From positions 1 to 20,438 of the forward strand of contig JAFRJF010000255.1 of assembly GCA_017432405.1 (NCBI GenBank): a stretch of DNA of 20,438 nucleotides, read 5' to 3'. The stretch is from Clostridia bacterium. Its GTDB lineage: Bacteria; Bacillota_A; Clostridia; Christensenellales; Aristaeellaceae. This document shows positions 14,993 to 20,438 of the stretch, in pieces. The translations under genes were made by a program, and so were the position numbers. Numbering within the stretch: position 1 is the stretch's first letter; each line of letters opens with the position of its first letter. The notes under the pieces are model-generated. The model saw only the letters and a program-made list of their open reading frames with translations, had not been told where the DNA came from and searched no databases.

Positions 14993-15612
14993 AGGTCAAC
15001 TATCAGATCGAGATGGAGCGCGAGCTCGGGCGGATCGAAGCGTCCGGGCGCAGGCCGCGCCTTTTGCTGCACGCCTGCTGCGCCCCGTGCAGCAGCTACG
15101 TGTTGGAGGCGCTGAACCGCTGCTTCGACATCGACGTCTATTACTACAATCCCAACATCGCCCCCCGGGAGGAATTTGACCGGCGCGTCGAGGAGCTGGA
15201 GCGCCTGGCGGCGCAGCTGCCCCACGAGGGTGCCCTGCGGGTGATCGTGGGCGATTACGACAACGCGGCCTTCATGGAGATGTGCCGGGGCCACGAGGGC
15301 GACCCCGAGGGCGGCGCGCGCTGCGCCCTGTGCTTTCACATGCGCCTCGAGGCCGCCGCGAAAATGGCGGCGCGTCTCGGCAGCGATTACTTTACCACCT
15401 CGCTGACCATCAGCCCCCTGAAGGACGCCCAGCTTCTCAACGCCATCGGCGCCGAGCAGGGGCGCAGGGAGGGCATCAGCTGGCTGTATTCCGATTTCAA
15501 GAAGAAGAACGGCTACAAGCGCTCCTGCGAGCTGTCGAGGGAATACGGCCTCTACAGGCAGGATTACTGCGGCTGCGTGTTTTCGAAGCGGGAGCGGGAC
15601 GCGAGACAATAA
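14989..15612 (+). CDS. queH: Epoxyqueuosine reductase QueH
   Basis: Catalyses the last step of queuosine synthesis in tRNA, reducing epoxyqueuosine; it is the non-orthologous replacement for QueG (former DUF208). 207 residues with the cysteine motifs of the metal/Fe-S site: HACCAPC at 28-34, ARCALCFHMRL, and DYCGCVFS near the C-terminus. Other family blocks are YYYNPNIAPREEF, TTSLTISPLKD and DFKKKNGYKRSCELS. The start is GTG at 14989, overlapping the lipid kinase stop in GTGA, so translation is probably coupled. No other queuosine genes lie in the window, so it may act on salvaged precursor or on genes encoded elsewhere. Confidence 0.95.
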   Translation: MKVNYQIEMERELGRIEASGRRPRLLLHACCAPCSSYVLEALNRCFDIDVYYYNPNIAPREEFDRRVEELERLAAQLPHEGALRVIVGDYDNAAFMEMCRGHEGDPEGGARCALCFHMRLEAAAKMAARLGSDYFTTSLTISPLKDAQLLNAIGAEQGRREGISWLYSDFKKKNGYKRSCELSREYGLYRQDYCGCVFSKRERDARQ

Positions 15613-15644
15613 TTGTCACCCCGTTTACAAATCAAAGTTGACAA
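15613..15644. promoter_or_regulatory. Candidate BirA operator
   Basis: Half-sites TTGTCACC (15613-15620) and GTTGACAA (15637-15644) form an inverted repeat (TTGTCA/TGACAA) with a 16-base gap, close to the TTGTnAACC-N14/16-GGTTnACAA form of known BirA boxes. A third half-like GTTTACAA (15623-15630) lies between them. The right half overlaps the -35, so binding would repress. Inference from form, position and the birA-bioY genes. Confidence 0.45.
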
Positions 15645-15667
15645 CAAAAGCCGCCCTGTGCTATGGT
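15638..15667 (+). promoter_or_regulatory. Sigma-A promoter of birA-bioY
   Basis: Consensus -35 TTGACA (15638-15643), 18-bp spacer, TATGGT (15662-15667) preceded by an extended TGc. It starts 26 bases after queH. Confidence 0.65.
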
Positions 15668-15694
15668 AATGCCACTGCGCAGGGAGGTTTTTTT

Positions 15695-16657
15695 ATGTCC
15701 ACAATCGACGATGTGCTGGCTGTGCTCATGCAGGCGGACGCGCCTGTCTCGGGCGAGCGGCTGGCGCGGAAGCTGGGCGTGAGCCGTAATTCCGTTTGGA
15801 AGGCCATCGAGCAGCTCCGCCGGCAGGGGTATACCATTGAGGCAGCCACCAACCGGGGCTACAGGCTCGCCGAAGCGCCGGACCGCATCAGCGTTTCCGG
15901 GATCCGATCCTGGCTCCGACCCGGCGAGATCGGCGGGCGAATGGAGCTGCACCAGACGCTGGATTCCACGAACACCCGGGCCAAGGCCATCGCCGCCAAC
16001 GGCGCGCCTCACGGCTACCTGGTGATCGCCGAATCCCAGACCGGGGGCAAGGGCCGCATGGGCCGCTCCTTCTTTTCGCCGGAGCACTCCGGGGTGTACA
16101 TCACCTATGTCCTTCGGCCCAACCTGTTGGCGGAGAAGGCGGTGATGATCACCTCGATGGCCGCGGTGGCCGTCGCGAGGGCCATCGAGACGGTGGCCGA
16201 CGTGAGGGTGGACATCAAATGGGTCAACGACCTGTACATCAACAGCCGGAAGGTGTGCGGCATACTGTGCGAGGCCAGCATGGACTTTGAAAGCGGGCAG
16301 CTGGAGTACGCGGTGCTGGGCATCGGGGTCAACGTGGCCGCGATGCAATTTCCGGAGGAGCTGGCGGACATCGCCACCTCCATCGAAAACGAGTGCGGCC
16401 AGAGCGTGTCCCGAAGCCGGTTGATCGCGGAGATCTCCAACCAGCTGAATGCCCTGTATGGCCAGCTGGAGAGCCTGGAGTTCATGGTTGAGAACCGGAA
16501 GCGCTCCATCGTGATCGGCAGGGACGTACAGGTGATTCGCGGCGGCGTGTCGTTCCCGGCAAGGGCCCTGGACATCGACGACCAGGGGCGGCTGGTGATC
16601 CGAACCGAAGATGGCATCTCCCGGGTGAATTCCGGAGAGGTCAGCCTGAAACTATAG
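15695..16657 (+). CDS. birA: Bifunctional biotin ligase / biotin operon repressor BirA
   Basis: Activates biotin with ATP and attaches it to carrier proteins; as the biotinyl-AMP-bound dimer it also represses biotin genes. 320 residues: N-terminal winged HTH (~1-60, ERLARKLGVSRNSVWKAIEQL), a catalytic domain with the adenylate-binding loop GGKGRMGRSFFS near residue 115, the lysine motif IKWVNDLYINSRKVCGIL, and a C-terminal SH3-like domain (~270-320). The HTH makes this the regulatory class of ligase. The start ATG at 15695 has GGGAGGT with a T-run spacer upstream; no good ribosome binding site supports an earlier start, which would lie in the promoter. bioY follows after 23 bases. A candidate operator overlaps its own promoter. 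Confidence 0.96.
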   Translation: MSTIDDVLAVLMQADAPVSGERLARKLGVSRNSVWKAIEQLRRQGYTIEAATNRGYRLAEAPDRISVSGIRSWLRPGEIGGRMELHQTLDSTNTRAKAIAANGAPHGYLVIAESQTGGKGRMGRSFFSPEHSGVYITYVLRPNLLAEKAVMITSMAAVAVARAIETVADVRVDIKWVNDLYINSRKVCGILCEASMDFESGQLEYAVLGIGVNVAAMQFPEELADIATSIENECGQSVSRSRLIAEISNQLNALYGQLESLEFMVENRKRSIVIGRDVQVIRGGVSFPARALDIDDQGRLVIRTEDGISRVNSGEVSLKL

Positions 16658-16680
16658 CTTTACTGAAGGGATCTATACAC

Positions 16681-17217
16681 ATGAGTATGAAGACAAGGGA
16701 TCTGACGATCATTGCGGTGATGGCGGCGCTGATCTGCGTCGCGGGGCCGCTGAGCATCTCCATCGGGCCGATACCCCTCTCCCTGGCGAGCTTTGCCGTC
16801 TACATGGCGGGGGCTGTGCTGGGGGCGAAGAAGGGCACGCTGGCCGTGGGAATCTACCTGCTGCTGGGCCTGGTGGGCCTGCCGGTGTTCTCCGGCTTCT
16901 CCGGCGGCTTCCAGAAGCTGATCGGCGTCACCGGCGGCTACCTGGTGGGCTACCTGCCCTGCGCGTGCATCACCGGCCTGGCCGTGAAGCCGGACAGCCC
17001 GGACAGCGGCCCGCAGTGGCGGCTGCCGGCGTTCATGGCGCTGGGTACAGCGGTGCTGTACCTGATCGGCACGGCCTGGTTTATGATCCAGACCAGGAAC
17101 ACGCTGGCCGCCTCGATGGGCATGTGCGTGATTCCCTTCCTGCCCGGCGACGCCGTCAAGATCGTGGCCGCCAGCTTGCTGGCACGGCCCGTGCGGAAGG
17201 CGCTGTACGGAGGTTGA
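16681..17217 (+). CDS. bioY: Biotin transporter substrate-binding protein BioY
   Basis: Membrane S-component that captures biotin; it works with an ECF energising module (EcfA/EcfT, not in this window) or alone at low rate. 178 residues, mostly hydrophobic, about six segments, with the family motifs GPIPLSLASFAVYMAGAVLG, LLLGLVGLPVFSGFSGG and TGGYLVGYL. Start ATG at 16681 with GAAGGGA upstream. It is the second gene of the birA operon, so uptake and sensing of biotin are expressed together. No biotin synthesis genes are seen here; whether the organism is an auxotroph cannot be told from this window. Confidence 0.96.
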   Translation: MSMKTRDLTIIAVMAALICVAGPLSISIGPIPLSLASFAVYMAGAVLGAKKGTLAVGIYLLLGLVGLPVFSGFSGGFQKLIGVTGGYLVGYLPCACITGLAVKPDSPDSGPQWRLPAFMALGTAVLYLIGTAWFMIQTRNTLAASMGMCVIPFLPGDAVKIVAASLLARPVRKALYGG

Positions 17218-17225
17218 GGGTTATA

Positions 17226-17270
17226 TGAAGGACCGGGTATATCGGCACAGCCGATATACCCGGTCCTTCA
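17226..17270. terminator. 21-bp perfect hairpin between convergent bioY and the CAP gene
   Basis: Perfect 21-bp arms (17226-17246 and 17250-17270) with an ACA loop; the right arm contains the stop codon of the minus-strand gene. Position suggests a bidirectional terminator, but neither side has a clear T-run (ATTCTG on plus, ATATAAC on minus). Confidence 0.65.
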
Positions 17271-18503
17271 TTCTGCTACGGTGACGTTGCAGCGGTCCTC
17301 GTAGCCACCGGCGCAGGTGGCGGTGACGGCGCATTCCCCGGGGGCGATGGCCGTCACCATGCCACTTTCGTCCACCGTGGCGACCGCTTCGTCGCTGCTG
17401 CGCCAGGCGACGGTCAGGTCGTCGGCATAGGCGGGGATCACATCGGCCTGCAGCTGTATGGCTTCGCCGGGGGCGAGGCTGGCTTCGAGGGGGGAGAGCT
17501 CCACGTTGACCGCGTCCTGGGGGACCAGGGAGACCATGTCCACGTCGTAGTCCATGGGCCGGGGCGCGCCGTCCGGGCCGGCCAGGCCGTCGATGCGCAC
17601 GTGCCAATGCTGGTTTTGAAGGTAGTCGGTGAAGCCCGTGCCGGAAAAATCCGGGCGGAAGATCAGGCAGGGCCCCGCGCCGTAGCCCTCCAGGTTCAGG
17701 GCGCAGAAGCCGTCGCCCACGCCGGCGGCGGGATGAAAACGGAAGGACAGGCCGGTGGTGGATTCGCTGAGCGTGACGGTGGGATCGAGGGCGTCCAGGC
17801 TGTAGGCAGCGGGGTTCAGCACCACCGACCAGGCCAGGTGGTCGTGGATCAACTCGGCGGGGAAGCACCCTGCGGCGGGCCAGCACACGCTGTCCCATTG
17901 GGCGTCGGGATGGCCCAGGTCGTGGGCGTACATCAGCACGTAGCTCATGCCCGACTTCGCGTTGGCCAGGCCGAAGCCGGTGGCGGCCATCACCGGGTTC
18001 AGCGCCCAGCGGCGGTGGCCAAGGGTGCTCAGGTTTTCCTCGCCGTCGTCCCGAAGGAAGTATTCCACGCCCTCCCGCAGGATCGTCGGGCGCATCCAGT
18101 TGAAGCGGGCGATACAGCCCGAGGCGGTGGCGGTGTGGGCCGAGTCGTAGAAGTTGCCGTCCATGTCGGCGGGCCTTGGGGCGTCGTGGTCCACGTAATC
18201 CAGCGCCGCCAGCAGCGTCGCGCCGTGCTGGCACTGGTAGTCGTAGATGACGCTTTCCGAGACGGGCGCAAGCCCCGCCAGCCACCGGGTGAAGTTCAGG
18301 AAGTCCAGCGCCTCCGAGCGGGCGCCGTCGGTCAGCGCCCCGGCCTCATAGGGGGCCGAGACTACGGGAAGCGTTGCGTAGGGGGATTCCGCAGGGCGGC
18401 CCTGAAGGGCCTGGTAGGCCGCGCGAATCTCGTCGCGGGTACGGGCATCAGCGGGCAAGCAGAGCGCCAGCAGCAGGGCGAGGATGAGGGAGAGTGCTTT
18501 CAT
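17268..18503 (-). CDS. Secreted CAP-domain protein with C-terminal Ig-like (BIG2) domain
   Basis: 411 residues. Residues 1-22 are a signal peptide (MKALSLILALLLALCLPADA). A CAP/SCP-like domain follows from about 63, with FLNFTRWLAGL and LGHRRWALNPVMAATGFG as its recognisable blocks. Residues ~333-411 are a bacterial Ig-like group 2 domain (LSPLEASLAPGEAI, VAWRSSDEAVATVD). Such proteins are exported and often wall-associated; no sortase motif or other anchor is seen, so the Ig domain may mediate attachment. Enzymatic activity is not predictable. The ATG at 18503 starts the signal peptide; frames extend upstream to about 18602 but would bury it. The ribosome binding site is weak (GGAAG). About ten cysteines is high for an exported Firmicute protein. 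Confidence 0.85.
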   Translation of the reverse strand: MKALSLILALLLALCLPADARTRDEIRAAYQALQGRPAESPYATLPVVSAPYEAGALTDGARSEALDFLNFTRWLAGLAPVSESVIYDYQCQHGATLLAALDYVDHDAPRPADMDGNFYDSAHTATASGCIARFNWMRPTILREGVEYFLRDDGEENLSTLGHRRWALNPVMAATGFGLANAKSGMSYVLMYAHDLGHPDAQWDSVCWPAAGCFPAELIHDHLAWSVVLNPAAYSLDALDPTVTLSESTTGLSFRFHPAAGVGDGFCALNLEGYGAGPCLIFRPDFSGTGFTDYLQNQHWHVRIDGLAGPDGAPRPMDYDVDMVSLVPQDAVNVELSPLEASLAPGEAIQLQADVIPAYADDLTVAWRSSDEAVATVDESGMVTAIAPGECAVTATCAGGYEDRCNVTVAE

Positions 18504-18606
18504 GGGGGTGGCTTCCAGTCTGTTCGTAATCGTTATTGGGTTGGGTGAAGCCTGATTTGGCGGGGAGGCGGGGGAACAGGAATGGCGGCTCACCCCCGGC
18601 AAGGCT

Positions 18607-18752
18607 ACGGTGCGCGTCGGCTACCGGATCGGGGACGGGTCTTCGAAGGGATACCCTTGATCCACCTGTCTGGGGCAATTTGTGGCCACTTATATATTAC
18701 CCCCTATAGGGAACTGTATAAGGGTAAATATATAGTGGCCACAAGCGGCCCC
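18607..18752. repeat. 146-bp direct repeat with long hairpin, copy 1
   Basis: Starts ACGGTGCGCGTCGGC and ends in an 81-nt hairpin (18672-18752). Outer stem GGGGC/GCCCC; main stem TTGTGGCCACT (18680-18690) with AGTGGCCACAA (18734-18744); then an AT-rich stem and a tip built from CCCCTATA/TATAAGGG. Copy 2 follows at a 168-bp period. No believable ORF: the peptide LYxTPYRELYKGKY read through both copies is a translation of the hairpin tip. Confidence 0.88.
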
Positions 18753-18774
18753 ACCGTGTTCCGGGCTTAAACGC

Positions 18775-18920
18775 ACGGTGCGCGTCGGCTACCGGATCAG
18801 GGACAGGACATCGAAGGGATACCCTTGATCCGCCTGTCTGGGGCGACTTGGGGCAGCTTATATTTTACCCCCTATAGAGAACTGTATAAGGGTAAATATA
18901 AAGTTGCCCCAAGTTGCCCC
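18775..18920. repeat. 146-bp direct repeat with long hairpin, copy 2
   Basis: Same layout as copy 1, with hairpin 18840-18920. About 5 of the first 67 positions differ, but the hairpin stem differs more and in matched pairs: a T-A pair became G-C, a C-G became A-T and an A-T became G-T, so folding is preserved. The tip is nearly unchanged (one base). Similarity to copy 1 stops at 18920. Confidence 0.88.
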
Positions 18921-18930
18921 AGGCACGACC

Positions 18931-18944
18931 ACTGCTGTAGAGGG
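18931..18944. repeat. 14-bp direct repeat, left (possible target duplication)
   Basis: ACTGCTGTAGAGGG, repeated exactly at 19248-19261, directly outside the inverted-repeat-bounded element. Confidence 0.75.
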
Positions 18945-18993
18945 CAATGTCATCAACTTAAGGCATGGAATACTTCCAACAGCCTTCCCCTTC

Positions 18994-19015
18994 AGGGCAA
19001 TGTCATCAACTTAAG
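18994..19015. repeat. Second copy of the element's left end
   Basis: A 22-bp exact direct repeat of 18941-18962. The ~30 bases after each copy are also related (both run into AGCCTTCCCCTT), so a ~53-bp segment carrying the end plus one miniature-element arm was tandemly duplicated. Confidence 0.75.
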
Positions 19016-19028
19016 CTGTGCGGTCTCC

Positions 19029-19209
19029 AAAAGCCTTCCCCTTGAGGGGAAGGTGGGCCGCGCCCTAAAGGACTTGCTTCGCGGCGTAGCGGGTCGGAAG
19101 AGGTGTCCACGCTGGGCACAGTTCGTCTATTACGACAGAGGAACGAGACATAGGGGGACACCTCTTCAGTCTGCTTCGCAGACAGCTTCCCCTCAAGGGG
19201 AAGCCTTTT
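19029..19209. repeat. Miniature inverted-repeat (MITE-like) element, copy 2
   Basis: 181 bp with 24-bp terminal inverted repeats (19029-19052 and 19186-19209, one mismatch) built from AAGCCTTCCCCTTGAGGGG. An inner 12-bp pair GAAGAGGTGTCC (19097-19108) / GGACACCTCTTC (19156-19167) corresponds in position to the CGGATGAGGTCG pair of copy 1. The slot between outer and inner blocks holds a GTCTGCttcGCAGAC-type hairpin on the right and a longer unrelated segment on the left. Same family as 2241-2436. Confidence 0.82.
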
Positions 19210-19325
19210 GGGCGCGACGGCAGGTATTTTTTCCTTAAGTTGATGACACTGCTGTAGAGGGTAAGCCAATCTCCGAGGGTGACGGTTCACCAGCCTCGAG
19301 CCAGTTCATGCCTTCCCTTAAACAC

Positions 19326-19352
19326 CAGGGGCGGCGTCGCGCGCCGCCCCTG
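19326..19352 (-). terminator. Probable intrinsic terminator of ftsH
   Basis: 11-bp perfect stem CAGGGGCGGCG / CGCCGCCCCTG with a 5-base loop, directly after the ftsH stop codon. On the minus strand it is followed by GTGTTTAAG, a modest T-run. Confidence 0.7.
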
Positions 19353-19356
19353 TAGA

Positions 19357-20438
19357 TTATTCCTGTTCCTCCGCTTCCCCGCCTTCGTCCTTTTTCAGGT
19401 TCACGGTGGGGGCGGGTGCTTCGTCGTCCAGGGCCTTGGCCCAGGGCGCGTCCTCGGGTTCGGGCTTTGTCACGAACTCGGTCTCCACGGTTTGGGCCTT
19501 GGGCTTGCCCTCCATGAAGGCGATGAACTCGCTGCGATCGATCTTCTCCTTCTCGATCAGTATATTCGCCAGGCCATGCAGCTGGTCGATATGCTCGCGC
19601 AGGATACCCTCGGCGCGGTCATAGGCTTCCTGCAGCAGGGCGTGGACCTCGCTGTCGATATCGGTATTCACCATCTCGGAGAAGCCGGAGTTCTGCTGGC
19701 TGAAGCTGCGGCCCAGAAAGACCTCGTGCTCGGTGCCCAGGAAGACCGGGCCGAGCTTGCTGCTCATGCCGTACTCGGTGACCATGCTCCGGGCGATCTC
19801 GGTGGCAGACTTGATGTCGCTGGAGGCGCCGGTGGTGATGTCGCCGAAGATCAGCGCCTCGGCCACGCGGCCGCCCATGGCGCTGGCCATCTGGGCCTTC
19901 ATGCGGGCCGTGGTCACGTAGTGGAACTCCTCCTGGGGCAGGTACATGGTGTAGCCGCCGGCGGAGCCGCGGGGGATGGTGGTGATCTCATGCACGTCGT
20001 CGCACTCGGGGATATAGTGGGCCACGATGGCGTGGCCGCCCTCGTGGTAGGCCACCAGCTTGCGGTCCATGTCCGTCACCTTGCGGCTCTTCTTCTCGGG
20101 GCCGGCCATCACGCGGGTGATGGCCTCCTCGATGGCGTCCATGTGGATGGTGTCGCGGCCCTGGCGCGCCGTCAGCAGCGCCGCCTCGTTCATCACGTTC
20201 ATAAGGTCCGCGCCGGTGAAGTAGGGGGTGCGGCGGGCCAGCACGCCCAAGTCGACGTCCTTGCCCAGGGGCTTGCCCCTTGAGTGGACCTTCAGGATCT
20301 CCTCGCGGCCCTTCACGTCGGGATAGTTTACCACGATGCGCCGGTCGAAGCGGCCGGGGCGCAGCAGGGCGGGGTCGAGGATGTCGCTGCGGTTGGTGGC
20401 CGCCATGACGATCACGCCCTCGTTGTGGGTGAAGCCGT
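19357..20438 (-). CDS. ftsH: ATP-dependent zinc metalloprotease FtsH, 5'-partial
   Basis: Membrane-anchored AAA+ protease that degrades damaged or regulatory membrane and cytosolic proteins. The coding frame is open at the right edge, so the N-terminal membrane segments, Walker A and Walker B lie outside; ~359 residues are visible. Present are the AAA second region of homology (ATNRSDILDPALLRPGRFDR), the zinc motif HEGGH in YHEGGHAIVAHY, and the third-ligand region (FGDITTGASSDIKSATEIAR). The C-terminal ~50 residues are acidic and Pro/Glu-rich (KPEPEDAPWAKALDDEAP), a variable tail. The 3' end is followed by a hairpin terminator. Base usage matches its neighbours. Confidence 0.97.
   Translation of the reverse strand, partial: GFTHNEGVIVMAATNRSDILDPALLRPGRFDRRIVVNYPDVKGREEILKVHSRGKPLGKDVDLGVLARRTPYFTGADLMNVMNEAALLTARQGRDTIHMDAIEEAITRVMAGPEKKSRKVTDMDRKLVAYHEGGHAIVAHYIPECDDVHEITTIPRGSAGGYTMYLPQEEFHYVTTARMKAQMASAMGGRVAEALIFGDITTGASSDIKSATEIARSMVTEYGMSSKLGPVFLGTEHEVFLGRSFSQQNSGFSEMVNTDIDSEVHALLQEAYDRAEGILREHIDQLHGLANILIEKEKIDRSEFIAFMEGKPKAQTVETEFVTKPEPEDAPWAKALDDEAPAPTVNLKKDEGGEAEEQE

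Larger units (their letters stand above)
18945..19247. mobile_element. Non-autonomous inverted-repeat element, nested
   Basis: About 300 bp bounded by the 15-bp perfect inverted repeat GTCATCAACTTAAGG (18949-18963) and its complement (19233-19247), and flanked by 14-bp direct repeats. It holds a second direct copy of the left end (22 bp shared: 18941-18962 and 18994-19015, period 53) and the miniature element at 19029-19209. No transposase, so if mobile it would need one supplied in trans. Confidence 0.6.

Noticed and set aside
18582..19238. Small frames encoding LYITPYRELYKGKY-type peptides
   Set aside because: The shared peptide is the translation of the conserved hairpin tip in both repeats; no ribosome binding site, and both are better explained as non-coding repeats.
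19006..19290. 94-codon minus-strand frame
   Set aside because: Consists of translated inverted-repeat elements (LPLEGK, SPQGEGF).
1..20438. CRISPR array, tRNA/rRNA, transposase, prophage or toxin-antitoxin genes
   Set aside because: No regularly spaced repeats with spacers, no cloverleaf or rRNA sequence, and no matching protein motifs were seen.

Overview
The window looks like chromosomal DNA from a GC-rich, endospore-forming member of the Clostridia, plausibly from the gut. The main evidence is a recognisable sigma-G gene (sigG) and the germination protease gene gpr, which are endospore-specific. Gram-positive features agree with this: strong GGAGG ribosome binding sites, TTG/GTG starts, a BirA with an N-terminal HTH, a VanW-domain protein and a secreted CAP/Ig-like protein. 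The dispersed CCTTCCCC-type palindromic elements resemble those I associate with gut Clostridia; that placement is inference. I see no tRNA, rRNA, CRISPR array, phage gene or transposase gene.

Layout. (1) 1-2154: 3' part of a fused alpha/beta 2-oxoacid dehydrogenase E1, closed by an intrinsic terminator. (2) 2155-2661: gene-poor stretch with a miniature inverted-repeat element. (3) 2677-4901: two tandem paralogous 6-TM GGDEF proteins. (4) 4916-8710, minus strand: sigG with a leader hairpin that covers its Shine-Dalgarno, a DUF1846 protein, and gpr. (5) 8781-9196: rpsT with a textbook promoter, a TTG start and a terminator, divergent from gpr. (6) 9369-11546: a VanW-domain membrane protein with a Lys/Ala repeat tail, then a small membrane protein. 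(7) 11644-12833: two neighbouring family-4-like uracil-DNA glycosylases, one with and one without the iron-sulfur cysteines. (8) 12938-15612: two-zinc-ribbon protein, metallophosphoesterase, diacylglycerol-kinase-like lipid kinase, QueH. (9) 15613-17270: birA-bioY biotin operon with a candidate BirA operator, ending in a 21-bp perfect hairpin. (10) 17268-18503, minus: secreted CAP + Ig-like protein. (11) 18504-19325: repeat island with two 146-bp direct repeats whose hairpins co-vary, and a nested inverted-repeat element between 14-bp direct repeats. (12) 19357-20438, minus: ftsH, 5'-truncated by the window edge.

How the genes relate. SigG and GPR belong to the forespore/germination programme. 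BirA and BioY form a biotin uptake and sensing unit. QueH is for queuosine, FtsH for membrane proteolysis, the UDG pair for repair of deaminated DNA, and the GGDEF pair for cyclic-di-GMP signalling. The most unusual material is non-coding: the co-varying hairpin pair and the modular miniature elements at 18.6-19.3 kb (with a relative at 2.2-2.4 kb), and the Shine-Dalgarno-sequestering hairpin of sigG.
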